15,733 bases of DNA from Gammaproteobacteria bacterium (lineage in GTDB: Bacteria; Pseudomonadota; Gammaproteobacteria; Steroidobacterales; GCA-2729495). Below the pieces are notes generated by a model, which worked only from the letters and a program-made list of their open reading frames with translations, was not told the DNA's origin and searched no databases. The stretch is taken from assembly GCA_030429685.1 (NCBI GenBank), contig JAUIEY010000026.1:1-15733 (forward strand). The letters run 5' to 3'. Positions within the stretch are counted from its first letter, which is position 1; every line of letters begins with the position of its first letter. A program made the translations under genes and the position numbers. Positions 6,675 through 15,155 of the stretch are shown here, piece after piece.

Positions 6675-7952
6675 TCAGTATAGACCAAGCCACTGCAAAG
6701 CGGGCCCCACCACGCCGAATGAACCTGTCACCACGATCAATTCGCCCGGCGATGTTGCCTTCCGGGCCTGCTCCATAGCCGCTGCGACTGTCGCGCAAAC
6801 GACCGGCGGACGGGCCAGCAGCGGTGTCAGCCGCGCCGCCAGCTCAGCAGGATCGGCCGCCCGGGCACCGAAGGTCGGGCAAACAAACCATTGCGCCCCC
6901 GAAGCATCCAGTCGCCGCGCAAACTCAACGGCGTTTTTATCTGCCATCATGCCCACGATGACTGCCGCCGGTCGCGCAGCGCCGCAACTTTCCCGCAATG
7001 CATCGGCAGCCTGCGGATTGTGTCCGACATCCAGCAGCCAGCGGTGCTGGTCACTGTGGTGCTGCTGGCGGCCCGGCAGAACGCCGGCGGCAAGCAGCTG
7101 CGGCTGTTTACGCAGCAAATCCAGGCTTTGCGCCGCGCCGGCTTCCAGCGCAGCCAGTGCCACTGCCTGATTGGCCAGCTGCGTCTGGTGCCGCGGCAGG
7201 GGCAGATGGTCAAGCGCGGTAGCCGCCCCCTGCCAGCGCCACTCGGACGCCGCAGCAAATTGACGTGTGGAAAAACCGTTGCCGGGCCAGTGCAGGGGTG
7301 CGCCGAGCTCATCGGCGCGCGCGACTATGCTTGCCGGCACTGGCAAATCGCCGTAAAACGCAGGCTTCCCGGCGCGCAGAATGCCGGCCTTTTCGGCTGC
7401 AATTTGTTCGACGGTGTCGCCCAGCCACTGCTGATGATCCAGATCCACAGTGGTGATTACGGCGACATCGGCATCCACGATGTTCACTGCATCCAGGCGC
7501 CCCCCAAGCCCGACTTCCAGCACCCAGGCGGCGCAACCGGCATTGTGAAAATGCTGCAGTGCTGCCAGCGTGCCGAATTCAAAATAGGTCAAAGCCACAC
7601 CGTCGCGTGCGGCCTCGACCTGTTCAAACGCCCGCACGATGGCAGTATCTGTGGCCGGCGTGCCGGCCACGCGAATGCGTTCGTTGTAACGGTGCAAATG
7701 CGGCGAGGTATACAGTCCGGTGCGCCTGCCGCCGGCATTGAGGAGCATTGCCACAATTTCAGCGCTGGAGCCCTTGCCGTTGGTGCCGGCAACACTGATC
7801 ACCAGTTCCGGCCGGGGCACTGCCATGCGCCGGAACACGTCGGCGACACGGGCCAGTCCGAGGTCTATCTCAGCCGGGTTGAGCGCTTCCTGCCAGGCCA
7901 GCCACTCGGCCAGCGATCGTTTGGCTGGAGCTGGCGATTTCGCTGTATTCAA
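6675..7952 (-). CDS. folC: Bifunctional dihydrofolate synthase / folylpolyglutamate synthase FolC
   Basis: Adds L-glutamate to dihydropteroate and then further glutamates to reduced folates, using ATP, in the cytoplasm. The 425 residues fit the family (422 in E. coli). Mur-ligase-type features are visible: P-loop GTNGKGSS (56-63), YTSPHLHRYNERI (81-93), LEVGLGGRLDAVN (145-157), DHQQWLG (172-178), EKAGI (187-191, with the Lys expected to be carbamylated), and LLDVGHNP in the second domain. The start is TTG at 7952: no ATG or GTG precedes it in frame after the accD stop, and AGGGA lies four bases before it. It lies 25 bases after accD and 31 bases before dedD. Together with folD it maintains the folate cofactors that purine synthesis uses. 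Confidence 0.96.
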   Translation of the reverse strand: MNTAKSPAPAKRSLAEWLAWQEALNPAEIDLGLARVADVFRRMAVPRPELVISVAGTNGKGSSAEIVAMLLNAGGRRTGLYTSPHLHRYNERIRVAGTPATDTAIVRAFEQVEAARDGVALTYFEFGTLAALQHFHNAGCAAWVLEVGLGGRLDAVNIVDADVAVITTVDLDHQQWLGDTVEQIAAEKAGILRAGKPAFYGDLPVPASIVARADELGAPLHWPGNGFSTRQFAAASEWRWQGAATALDHLPLPRHQTQLANQAVALAALEAGAAQSLDLLRKQPQLLAAGVLPGRQQHHSDQHRWLLDVGHNPQAADALRESCGAARPAAVIVGMMADKNAVEFARRLDASGAQWFVCPTFGARAADPAELAARLTPLLARPPVVCATVAAAMEQARKATSPGELIVVTGSFGVVGPALQWLGLY

Positions 7953-7977
7953 TGCGTCCCTGAATATCTGGCCGCAA

Positions 7978-8841
7978 CTAGCTGGCCAGAGGAGGCAGTT
8001 TCTGCAGTTTGGCCAGGATGGCTGCGAGTTCGTCGCGCATATTGCGCCTGTCGATGATCATGTCCAGGGCACCGTGCTCGAGCAAAAACTCGCTACGCTG
8101 AAATCCGTCCGGCAATGTCTCGCGCACCGTCTGCTCAATGACCCGCGGACCGGCAAACCCTATCAGTGCGCCCGGCTCGCCCACATTGACATCGCCCAGC
8201 ATAGCCAGGCTGGCCGACACGCCGCCGGTAGTCGGATCAGTCAGTACCGATATATACGGCACGCCAGCCTCGGCCAGTTCGGTCAGCGCCGCGCTGGTCT
8301 TGGCCATTTGCAGCAAAGAAAACAGGGCCTCCTGCATTCGCGCGCCGCCGCTGGCTGAAAAATTGATCAGCGGGATACGGTTCTCCTTGCTGTAGCGCGC
8401 GGCGCGGGCAAATTTTTCGCCGACAACCGAACCCATGGAACCACCCATAAAAGAAAACTCAAACGCACAGACCATGACAGGCAGGCCCTTGAGCTTGCCG
8501 GTCATGGCAACCAGAGCATCTTTCTCGCCGGTAGACTTCTGCGCAGCGGTAATACGATCGCGGTATTTCTTGCTGTCTTTAAATTTAAGCGGATCGTCCG
8601 GTGACAGCCATTCTGCTATTTCACGTCCGCTTTCCGGATCCAGAAACATCTCCAGCCGTTCACGCGCCGAAATACGCATATGGTGGCCGCATTTGGGACA
8701 CACCATCAGGTTGCGTTCCAGCTCGGCCCTGTACAGCTGCGCGCCACAGGCACCACATTTCTGCCAGATACCTTCCGGAACGGTTTTCTTTTTGCGCTCG
8801 GTCGTGATGCGCGAGGGAATAATTTTGTCGAACCAGCTCAT
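7978..8841 (-). CDS. accD: Acetyl-CoA carboxylase carboxyltransferase subunit beta
   Basis: Beta subunit of the carboxyltransferase that, with AccA, moves the carboxyl group from biotin on AccB to acetyl-CoA, making malonyl-CoA for fatty-acid synthesis. The protein is 287 residues. An N-terminal zinc ribbon is clear: Cys29, Cys32, Cys48, Cys51 (KCGAC and VCPKCG). It is followed by the crotonase-like domain with FSASGGARMQE and TDPTTGGVSAS. A TTG two codons upstream is possible, but the ATG at 8841 gives the family's conserved beginning, MSWF. No good ribosome binding site precedes either start. In E. coli AccD also regulates its own translation by binding mRNA. It follows truA after a short gap that holds a TATAAT box. 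Confidence 0.97.
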   Translation of the reverse strand: MSWFDKIIPSRITTERKKKTVPEGIWQKCGACGAQLYRAELERNLMVCPKCGHHMRISARERLEMFLDPESGREIAEWLSPDDPLKFKDSKKYRDRITAAQKSTGEKDALVAMTGKLKGLPVMVCAFEFSFMGGSMGSVVGEKFARAARYSKENRIPLINFSASGGARMQEALFSLLQMAKTSAALTELAEAGVPYISVLTDPTTGGVSASLAMLGDVNVGEPGALIGFAGPRVIEQTVRETLPDGFQRSEFLLEHGALDMIIDRRNMRDELAAILAKLQKLPPLAS

Positions 8842-8850
8842 AGGCAAGCA

Positions 8851-8856
8851 ATTATA
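8851..8856 (-). promoter_or_regulatory. Perfect TATAAT box directly before accD (candidate internal promoter)
   Basis: TATAAT at 8856-8851 on the minus strand, in the 33-base truA-accD gap, ends nine bases before the accD ATG. I see no convincing -35 at 16-18 bases. If used, transcription would start within a few bases of the ATG and give a nearly leaderless accD mRNA. It may simply be AT-rich sequence. Confidence 0.3.
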
Positions 8857-8874
8857 GGTTATTCATTGCATAAA

Positions 8875-9693
8875 TCAGGAGCACAAATTGAACCACGCAG
8901 AGCGATCCGGACAATCGGGCAGGTCGAAGTCCGGATAACGGACATCGGTGAGCGTCAGCCCGCCGGCCGGCGCCGTCATCCCCGAAACCTTGCGGTCCCG
9001 CGCTTCCAGCACCGTGGCAAGCCAGTCGGGTTCAGCCTCACCGCTGCCGATGCGCACCAGCGAGCCGGCCAGATTGCGCACCATGTGGTGCAAAAAGGCA
9101 TTGGCGCTGCAGCTTATGGCTATAAAGTCATCGTGGCGGCTGACCCGGATTTCGGTAACCGTGCGCACCGGGCTGCTGGCCTGACAGGCGGCAGCGCGAA
9201 ACGATGAAAAGTCGTGTTCGCCTACCAACACCTGAGCCGCAGCATGCATGCGCGCGGCATCCAGCGGTTTGAGAACCCACCACGCGCGATGCCGGCACAA
9301 AGCCGAGCGCACCGGCGCGTTCAGAATAAGGTAGCGATAGGAACGTGAGCGCGCCGCGAACCGGGCATGAAAGTCGACCGGTACCGGCCTGACCCAGTGC
9401 ACATTGATATCGGCGGGCAGGTTGCTGTTGATGCCGAGCAACCAGGAACGTTCCGTGCGGTCGGCAGCAGTATCGAAATGGGCAATCTGTGCGGATGCGT
9501 GCACACCGGTGTCGGTGCGGCCGGCACCCACCACTTCCACGGCCTCATCAGCGACCGCGGCAACCGCCTGATTCAACGCGGCCTGAATACTGGGCGCATG
9601 CGGCTGAATCTGCCAGCCGTTATATGCAGTGCCGTCGTACTCGATTCCTATGGCCAGCCGGCGGGGTTTTGCTGCAGCGACTGCTTCACTCAA
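8875..9693 (-). CDS. truA: tRNA pseudouridine(38-40) synthase TruA
   Basis: Isomerises uridines 38, 39 and 40 of the tRNA anticodon arm to pseudouridine. The 272 residues fit the family. Visible motifs are YDGTAYNGWQ (19-28) and the catalytic GAGRTDTGVHA (56-66, with the nucleophile Asp61), then HVRP/HARF-type segments, SYRY, HDFSSFRA and FLHHMVRN in the C-terminal half. The start is TTG at 9693. It shares four bases with the fimV stop (TTGA), so translation is probably coupled to fimV. In Pseudomonas truA is followed by trpF; here accD follows directly. Confidence 0.96.
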   Translation of the reverse strand: MSEAVAAAKPRRLAIGIEYDGTAYNGWQIQPHAPSIQAALNQAVAAVADEAVEVVGAGRTDTGVHASAQIAHFDTAADRTERSWLLGINSNLPADINVHWVRPVPVDFHARFAARSRSYRYLILNAPVRSALCRHRAWWVLKPLDAARMHAAAQVLVGEHDFSSFRAAACQASSPVRTVTEIRVSRHDDFIAISCSANAFLHHMVRNLAGSLVRIGSGEAEPDWLATVLEARDRKVSGMTAPAGGLTLTDVRYPDFDLPDCPDRSAWFNLCS

Positions 9694-12600
9694 TCGCCAA
9701 GCTCTTCGAGCAGTTGCCGGGCTTCCTGTTGCTGTTCATCGGCACCTTCGTCCAGCACTTCGCTGAGTATGCTGCGCGCGCCGTCCGGGTCGCCCATATC
9801 AATGTATGCACGGGCCAGATCAAGCTTAGTGCCCACCTCTGTCATGGTGGCATCTTCAGGCAGCGAAGCTTCCTGGATAGCTGTAGCAATATCGTCCTCG
9901 GCATCTGCCTCCATGCCCAGATCAAAATCGACATCACCGCCGGCTTCGGTCATGGCAGGTTGCTCTGCCGTGTCACCCAGCTCCACCTCGGCAGGATCGA
10001 TCTTCGGTTGTTCAACCGTATCACTGTCTTCATTGCCCTGGACATCCAACTGGGCATCCAGCTCGGCATCAATTTCGGCTTCCAGATCGCTGCTGTCGGC
10101 AACCAAAGTTTCGTCATCGGTGACATCACTGACATCTGCCAGCAAGGTTTCGTCGTCGTCACCCGGCAAATCGTCGTCCGCACCGGACTCAGCCGGCATT
10201 TCCGCGGTATCTTCGGAATCCTCACCAAGGCCTGACAGGTCAACGTCGAGGTCATCCGCACCGCCCAGATGCAGATCGATATCACCGGCGTCGAAGGCAT
10301 CCGCATCCAGTGCCGGCATTTCGGTGGTTTCACCTCCGGCACCGGCCGTCTCCAGGGTCGGTGACTCCAGGGTGGGTTCATTCATCGGCGACTCAATGGT
10401 CGGGGTTTCCATAGTAGCCGCCGAGTCGTCGATCAGTTCTTCGCCCAGATCAAGATCAACCTCACTGTCGTCGGATTCGTCCGCAGCATCTTCATGCGGA
10501 ACTGCCGGCGATTCGATGGTCGGCGTTTCCAGCGTATCGCCGCCCTCGCTGTCAGTGCTGTCGTCATCGCCGAGATTGAGAGCCAGATCGTCGCTCTCCT
10601 GGTCATCAAAATCGCCGCCCAGATCAAAATCCAGCTCGGCATCGCTGTCCGCATCTTCCCCGGCCAGGGAATCCTCACTCAGCGCGGGCACGTCGGTGCC
10701 GCCGAGCGTAAAGTCGAGTTCCGCGTCGACCGCGTCGCCACCGGCCTCTGTAAGTTCAAAGTCCATGGAATCGGCGGTCGGTGCCGCGGTAGCCGCGCCG
10801 GAAAAGATATCCTCATCGGGACACAGCTGCTTACCGAGAATAACCACTTTGTTCCAGTCGGAATCGCTGTCATCACTGACGGCTTCGCGCAATGCCGTGG
10901 CATGCTTGAGGAAGCCTTCGCGATTCTCCCAGACAAAAAACACTTCAATCAGTTTGACCAGATAGGCGCGGTTATCGGGCTCGCTCTGCAGCGCTGACTC
11001 CAGCAATTCGGCGGCCTGATCGTAGAGGCCATATGCCATATGGAATTCTGCCTCAGCAACTGGATCGGCCTGATCGAGATTCAGCGGGCCGGTGCTGATG
11101 GTTTTTTCCAGCGGGGTTTCGGTATCCGCGCCATCGTCCAGCGGTGTGAGTTGCGCGGTAGCACCGGCATCGGCATCAGGCGCCGCGACCAGGTCGTCGT
11201 CTTCGTCGCCGAAATCGAGCAGATTTTCAAGCTGTGAGGTGGCATCGCTGGTGGCCGCACCGCGGCTGGCCACAGCGTCGTCCATCGACCCCTCTTCCAC
11301 CACCATTGAGGCCTCAGGCTTGGGCATCGCTTCAAGATCACGCATGGTTTCTTCGTGATCGGCATCAACAGCGGCTGACTCCCAATCGCCGCCGGTGGCA
11401 GCGGCATCGAATTCATCGTCGGCCCCGGACTGACGGCGACGCGCCACGAACAATGCCAGCAGCAGCACCACGGCAGCGCTGACCCAGAACCACAGGTTAC
11501 CCAGCAAGGCGCCGAAGAATGACGGTTCCTCGGTGCGCGTCGGCACGGTGGTAGTCGGGTCGGCCGCAGCAGGCTCTGCAGCCACATCGGCTGCAGCTGC
11601 TTCCTGCTCGGCGTCGGCTGCAGCATCGGCCGTCGCATCGGCAGCAGTCTCGTCCGCAAACAACGGCTCGTCGGCAGCCGCTGCATCGGCCTCGTCTGTG
11701 TCAACAAACACACCGTCATCAGCCGGTAATTCGTCTGCTGCCGCGGCCGGCACTTCGCCGTCGCGGCTTTCCAGTACCTGTATGCGCCGCTGCAAAGCGG
11801 CCAGTTCAGCATCGCGCGCCTCAATCAGGCGTTTGCTATCCGAGAGCTCGGTCTCCAGTTCACCGATCCGGCCACGCAGATTCTCAGCTTCGATGCCGCG
11901 CGCGGCAGCATCAAGAGCACGCTCAGCATCACCCGCCGCTGCGGGCTGGCCGCTGGCAGTTGCGGCGCCATCCTCCTGTTCGCCCGGCGCGACCAGCGTC
12001 AGTCGGGCCGGCTCTGCTGCGGGTGTTGCCGGCGCAGCTTGCGACAGCGCGGCGTTCTGTTGTCGCACGGCCGAGGTCGCTTCCTGCGGGGTCAGTTCGG
12101 CCAGCTGCGAATCTGCCGGTACCCGCAGAATGGCGCCGGCTTTGAGCCGGTTAATGTTGCCAAGGAAAGCTTCAGGATTGGCGCGGTAAAGCGCCAGCAT
12201 GACCTGGTTAACGGTCAGGTCGCGGTCGCCACGCACCCGGTTGGCAATGCTCCACAAAGTGTCGCGCCGCTGCACCGAATAACTGCCGCTCAGCGGCTGC
12301 GGTGCCGGCTGACGTGCGCCGGCGGGTGCACTGGTAACCGGCGCAGGAGCCGGGGTTGCCGCCGGCGCGCGCGCAGGAGCCGGCGCTGTGCTTCTGACTA
12401 CAGCGCCTGACGAATCAGTCTGTGCAGGCGGTGCATCCGCGCGGCTGACCGCCGGCGCTGCTATCGAGGTTTGCACCGGTTCACTCTCGAACAACGGCGG
12501 ATCGAGCAAAACTGTGTATTCGCGCAGCAGGCGTCCTGACGCCCAGCGGATATCGAGCAGCAGGGTGACAAAAGGTTCCGACACCGGGCGTTCGCTGCGA

Positions 12601-12878
12601 ACCTGAATCACCGGCGCACCGGCGGCGCTTTGCGTTACCGAAAAAGCGAAATCCTGCAGGAACGCAGGCTTATCAAGACCGTAGCGATCAAATGTGGCTT
12701 CTGAAGCCAGTGCAACCTTGAGGTCTTTGAGGTCGGTATCCGAGTAGGACTCAACCGGAATCTGCGCGGCGAAGGGCTGGTTCAACGCTGAGTTCAGCGA
12801 GATGTCCCCTAAGCCGAGCGCAGAAGCGGTAAACGGGAAAACAACCAACCAGCAGAAGACAGCCATAGAACGACGCAT
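9690..12878 (-). CDS. fimV: FimV/HubP family polar protein with LysM and TPR regions
   Basis: Large inner-membrane polar organiser. FimV in Pseudomonas and HubP in Vibrio anchor type IV pilus, chemotaxis and polarity factors at the cell pole. With the ATG at 12878 it has 1062 residues; GGGGA lies about seven bases upstream. The frame is open to 12941, but the ATG at 12878 puts a signal peptide at residues 1-20. The FimV N-terminal domain follows (LGLGDISLNSALNQPFAA), then a Pro/Ala linker, a LysM peptidoglycan-binding domain (199-254), a coiled coil (about 324-374), a transmembrane segment (455-479) ending RRR, and a strongly acidic cytoplasmic part. That part holds a TPR-like region (607-660), an Asp/Glu repeat region (700-990), and a conserved C-terminal helical module (1010-1062, LDLARAYIDMGDPDGARSIL). 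Its place between asd and truA matches Pseudomonas. No pilus genes are in view. Confidence 0.95.
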   Translation of the reverse strand: MRRSMAVFCWLVVFPFTASALGLGDISLNSALNQPFAAQIPVESYSDTDLKDLKVALASEATFDRYGLDKPAFLQDFAFSVTQSAAGAPVIQVRSERPVSEPFVTLLLDIRWASGRLLREYTVLLDPPLFESEPVQTSIAAPAVSRADAPPAQTDSSGAVVRSTAPAPARAPAATPAPAPVTSAPAGARQPAPQPLSGSYSVQRRDTLWSIANRVRGDRDLTVNQVMLALYRANPEAFLGNINRLKAGAILRVPADSQLAELTPQEATSAVRQQNAALSQAAPATPAAEPARLTLVAPGEQEDGAATASGQPAAAGDAERALDAAARGIEAENLRGRIGELETELSDSKRLIEARDAELAALQRRIQVLESRDGEVPAAAADELPADDGVFVDTDEADAAAADEPLFADETAADATADAAADAEQEAAAADVAAEPAAADPTTTVPTRTEEPSFFGALLGNLWFWVSAAVVLLLALFVARRRQSGADDEFDAAATGGDWESAAVDADHEETMRDLEAMPKPEASMVVEEGSMDDAVASRGAATSDATSQLENLLDFGDEDDDLVAAPDADAGATAQLTPLDDGADTETPLEKTISTGPLNLDQADPVAEAEFHMAYGLYDQAAELLESALQSEPDNRAYLVKLIEVFFVWENREGFLKHATALREAVSDDSDSDWNKVVILGKQLCPDEDIFSGAATAAPTADSMDFELTEAGGDAVDAELDFTLGGTDVPALSEDSLAGEDADSDAELDFDLGGDFDDQESDDLALNLGDDDSTDSEGGDTLETPTIESPAVPHEDAADESDDSEVDLDLGEELIDDSAATMETPTIESPMNEPTLESPTLETAGAGGETTEMPALDADAFDAGDIDLHLGGADDLDVDLSGLGEDSEDTAEMPAESGADDDLPGDDDETLLADVSDVTDDETLVADSSDLEAEIDAELDAQLDVQGNEDSDTVEQPKIDPAEVELGDTAEQPAMTEAGGDVDFDLGMEADAEDDIATAIQEASLPEDATMTEVGTKLDLARAYIDMGDPDGARSILSEVLDEGADEQQQEARQLLEELGD

Positions 12879-12985
12879 CACAAATCCCCGGACTTGCGTT
12901 TCTGGACAGGCGACTTTGGCGGCAAAACGCGAAAGGCACACGACAACTAAGGTTAAACCCCGAACAACAACGGGCTAACTATAGC

Positions 12986-14008
12986 CTATAAGTATTCGCG
13001 CACCAATATTTCTGCGATCTGGACACTATTTAAGGCGGCTCCCTTGCGCACATTGTCTGCCACCACCCACAGGTTAAGCCCGCGCGGATGGGAAATATCC
13101 TCGCGAATCCGGCCTACATACACAGGATCGCGGCCGGATGCCTCGGTGACAGCAGTCGGATAGCCGCCCAGCCGGGCCTCATCCAGCACTTTTACGCCTT
13201 CAGCCCGCTCGAGCAGCTCACGGGCCCGCGCCGCTGTAATGGGCTCGCGAGTCTCGATATGCACCGCCTCGGAATGGCCAACAAAGGCCGGAATGCGCAC
13301 CGCGGTCGGATTCACCTGGATGGACTCGTCGCCGAAGATCTTGCGGGTCTCCCATACCATCTTCATTTCTTCTTTGGTATACCCGTTATCCAGAAACACA
13401 TCTATGTGGGGTAGAGCATTGAAAGCTATTTGTTTTTCGTCGCCCTGCAGGTCCAGCGGCTTGGCATTGAGCAGCGCCGCAGTCTGGGTTGCCAGCTTTT
13501 CGACCGAGCTGCGCCCTGCCCCGGAAACCGCCTGATAGGTGGCAACGTTGATACGCTCGATACCGACCGCATCGTAGATCGGCTTTAGCGCCACCAGCAT
13601 CTGAATGGTGGAGCAATTCGGGTTGGCGACGATATTGCGATTGCGGAAGCCCGCCAGCGCGGCTTTATTCACCTCGGGCACCACCAGCGGAATGTCGGTC
13701 TCCATGCGGAAATGCGAGGTATTGTCCACAACCACACACCCGGCAGCTGCCGCGCGCGGGGCATGCTCGGCTGACACGCTGCCACCCGCCGAGAACAGCG
13801 CGATATCGGTGGTGCTGAAATCATGGTCGTCCAGCAGCTCGCATGCGAGCTGCTTGCCACGAAACTCGACCGTCTTGCCAAGCGACCGTTCGCTGGCCAG
13901 CGGATAGAGCCGGGCAATCGGGAAATTGCGCTCGCCGAGAATTTCCAGCATGGCCTCGCCGACCATGCCGGTGGCGCCTACCACGGCAACATTCAATGCA
14001 TCTTTCAT
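12986..14008 (-). CDS. asd: Aspartate-semialdehyde dehydrogenase
   Basis: Reduces aspartyl phosphate to aspartate semialdehyde with NADPH, the branch point to lysine/diaminopimelate, threonine and methionine, and so also to peptidoglycan. The 340 residues match the family. The NADP-binding motif GATGMVG is at 11-17, the catalytic cysteine is Cys132 in NPNCSTIQM (129-137), the GAGRSSVEKL segment follows (163-172), and the general-base histidine is likely His245 in GHSEAVHIE. The frame opens nine codons earlier at a TTG, but the ATG at 14008 gives the normal MKDALNVAVVGATG beginning. It lies 38 bases after aroC. The roughly 107 bases between its stop and fimV hold no clear promoter or terminator. 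Confidence 0.97.
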   Translation of the reverse strand: MKDALNVAVVGATGMVGEAMLEILGERNFPIARLYPLASERSLGKTVEFRGKQLACELLDDHDFSTTDIALFSAGGSVSAEHAPRAAAAGCVVVDNTSHFRMETDIPLVVPEVNKAALAGFRNRNIVANPNCSTIQMLVALKPIYDAVGIERINVATYQAVSGAGRSSVEKLATQTAALLNAKPLDLQGDEKQIAFNALPHIDVFLDNGYTKEEMKMVWETRKIFGDESIQVNPTAVRIPAFVGHSEAVHIETREPITAARARELLERAEGVKVLDEARLGGYPTAVTEASGRDPVYVGRIREDISHPRGLNLWVVADNVRKGAALNSVQIAEILVREYL

Positions 14009-14046
14009 ATAGATTCCATCAGGTTTGGACTGCAACTGATTGATTT

Positions 14047-15135
14047 TTATTCAACTACAGGCGTATCACTCTTGACATCGGCGTTCTGGCCGCGCTGTCG
14101 CAGGAAGTGGTCCAGCAGCACAATCGCCGTCATGGCCTCGGCAATGGGCGTGGCACGCAGCCCCACGCAGGGGTCATGCCGGCCTTTGGTGACGATCTGC
14201 GTCGCTCTGCCCTGCCGGTCAATCGTGTCGCCGGGCACGCGAATGCTGGAAGTCGGCTTCATAGCCAGGCTCACCAGCAGATCCTGACCGGAGGAAATCC
14301 CGCCCAGGGTTCCACCCGCCGAGTTGCTTTTAAAACCCCGCGGCGTGATTTCATCGCGATGCTGCGAACCCTTCTGCGTGACAGCGACAAAACCGTCGCC
14401 GATCTCGACACCGCGGGCCGCCGGGATGCTCATCAGCGCTTTGGCAATATCGGCATCAAGGCGATCGAAAATCGGCTCGCCCAGACCCACCGGCATACCG
14501 GTGGCCACGACCTTTACCAGCGCCCCAATGGATTCGCCTTCCTTGCGCAGCGCATCCATGTAGGCTTCCAGCTCCGGCACCCTGTCCGGATCCGGCGAAA
14601 AAAACGGATTGTCATTGACCGCCGCCAGATCACGCACTTCCAGCACGTGCGGCCCGATCTGTGCCACGTAGGCATATATCTCGGTGCCGAGCTTTTCGCG
14701 CAGGTATTTTCTGGCAATGGCACCGGCAGCCACGCGCATTGCCGTTTCGCGCGCCGAGGAGCGCCCGCCGCCACGATAATCGCGGCTGCCGTATTTGTGC
14801 TCGTAGGTATAGTCAGCATGGCCGGGGCGGAATTTGTCCCTGATATCACTGTAATCCTTGCTTTTCTGATTGACGTTCTCAATCAGCAGGCCGATAGGCG
14901 CGCCGGTAGTCACGCCCTCGAACACGCCGGAGAGGATTTTTACCTCATCCGGTTCACGCCGCGGGCTGTGGTGCCGCGACGTACCGGGCCGCCGCCGGTC
15001 GAGCTCCGGCTGCAGGTCAGCTTCGCTGAGCTCCATGCCCGGCGGACACCCGTCCACAATGGCACCAATAGCCGGGCCGTGGCTTTCACCAAAGCTGGTT
15101 ACAGTAAACAATTTGCCAATGCTGTTGCCCGACAT
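14047..15135 (-). CDS. aroC: Chorismate synthase
   Basis: Last step of the shikimate pathway: converts EPSP to chorismate using reduced FMN, feeding aromatic amino acids, folate and quinones. The 362 residues fit the family. Diagnostic segments are FGESHGPAIG (15-24), RRRPGTSR (47-54), RPGHADYTYEHKYG (103-116, with the catalytic His106), RSSARETA (125-132), SNSAGGTLGGISSG and KGRHDPCVG. It starts with ATG at 15135, with GGAA upstream in a 20-base gap after prmB. The prmB-aroC pairing is the same as in E. coli. Confidence 0.98.
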   Translation of the reverse strand: MSGNSIGKLFTVTSFGESHGPAIGAIVDGCPPGMELSEADLQPELDRRRPGTSRHHSPRREPDEVKILSGVFEGVTTGAPIGLLIENVNQKSKDYSDIRDKFRPGHADYTYEHKYGSRDYRGGGRSSARETAMRVAAGAIARKYLREKLGTEIYAYVAQIGPHVLEVRDLAAVNDNPFFSPDPDRVPELEAYMDALRKEGESIGALVKVVATGMPVGLGEPIFDRLDADIAKALMSIPAARGVEIGDGFVAVTQKGSQHRDEITPRGFKSNSAGGTLGGISSGQDLLVSLAMKPTSSIRVPGDTIDRQGRATQIVTKGRHDPCVGLRATPIAEAMTAIVLLDHFLRQRGQNADVKSDTPVVE

Positions 15136-15155
15136 AGCGCGGTTCCGGTTTGACG

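Noticed and set aside
6891..8057. 388-codon open frame on the plus strand
   Set aside because: It lies antisense to folC, whose protein has complete family motifs. The frame has no recognisable domain and looks like a GC-driven shadow.
9367..10965. 532-codon Ser-rich open frame on the plus strand
   Set aside because: It is antisense to the acidic fimV tail and the start of truA. The Ser-rich composition is what complementing Asp/Glu/Ala codons produces, and it shows no domain or conserved motif.
12879..12941. Longer fimV product starting at the GTG at 12941
   Set aside because: It would place 21 residues before the signal peptide. The ATG at 12878 has a good ribosome binding site and a standard leader.
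12959..12974. CCCG/CGGG hairpin with an eight-base loop between asd and fimV as a terminator
   Set aside because: Four base pairs with a short mixed tail after it is too weak to call. The 107-base gap shows no convincing promoter either.
14107..15153. 348-codon open frame on the plus strand
   Set aside because: It is fully antisense to aroC, which has all chorismate synthase signatures. No independent coding evidence.
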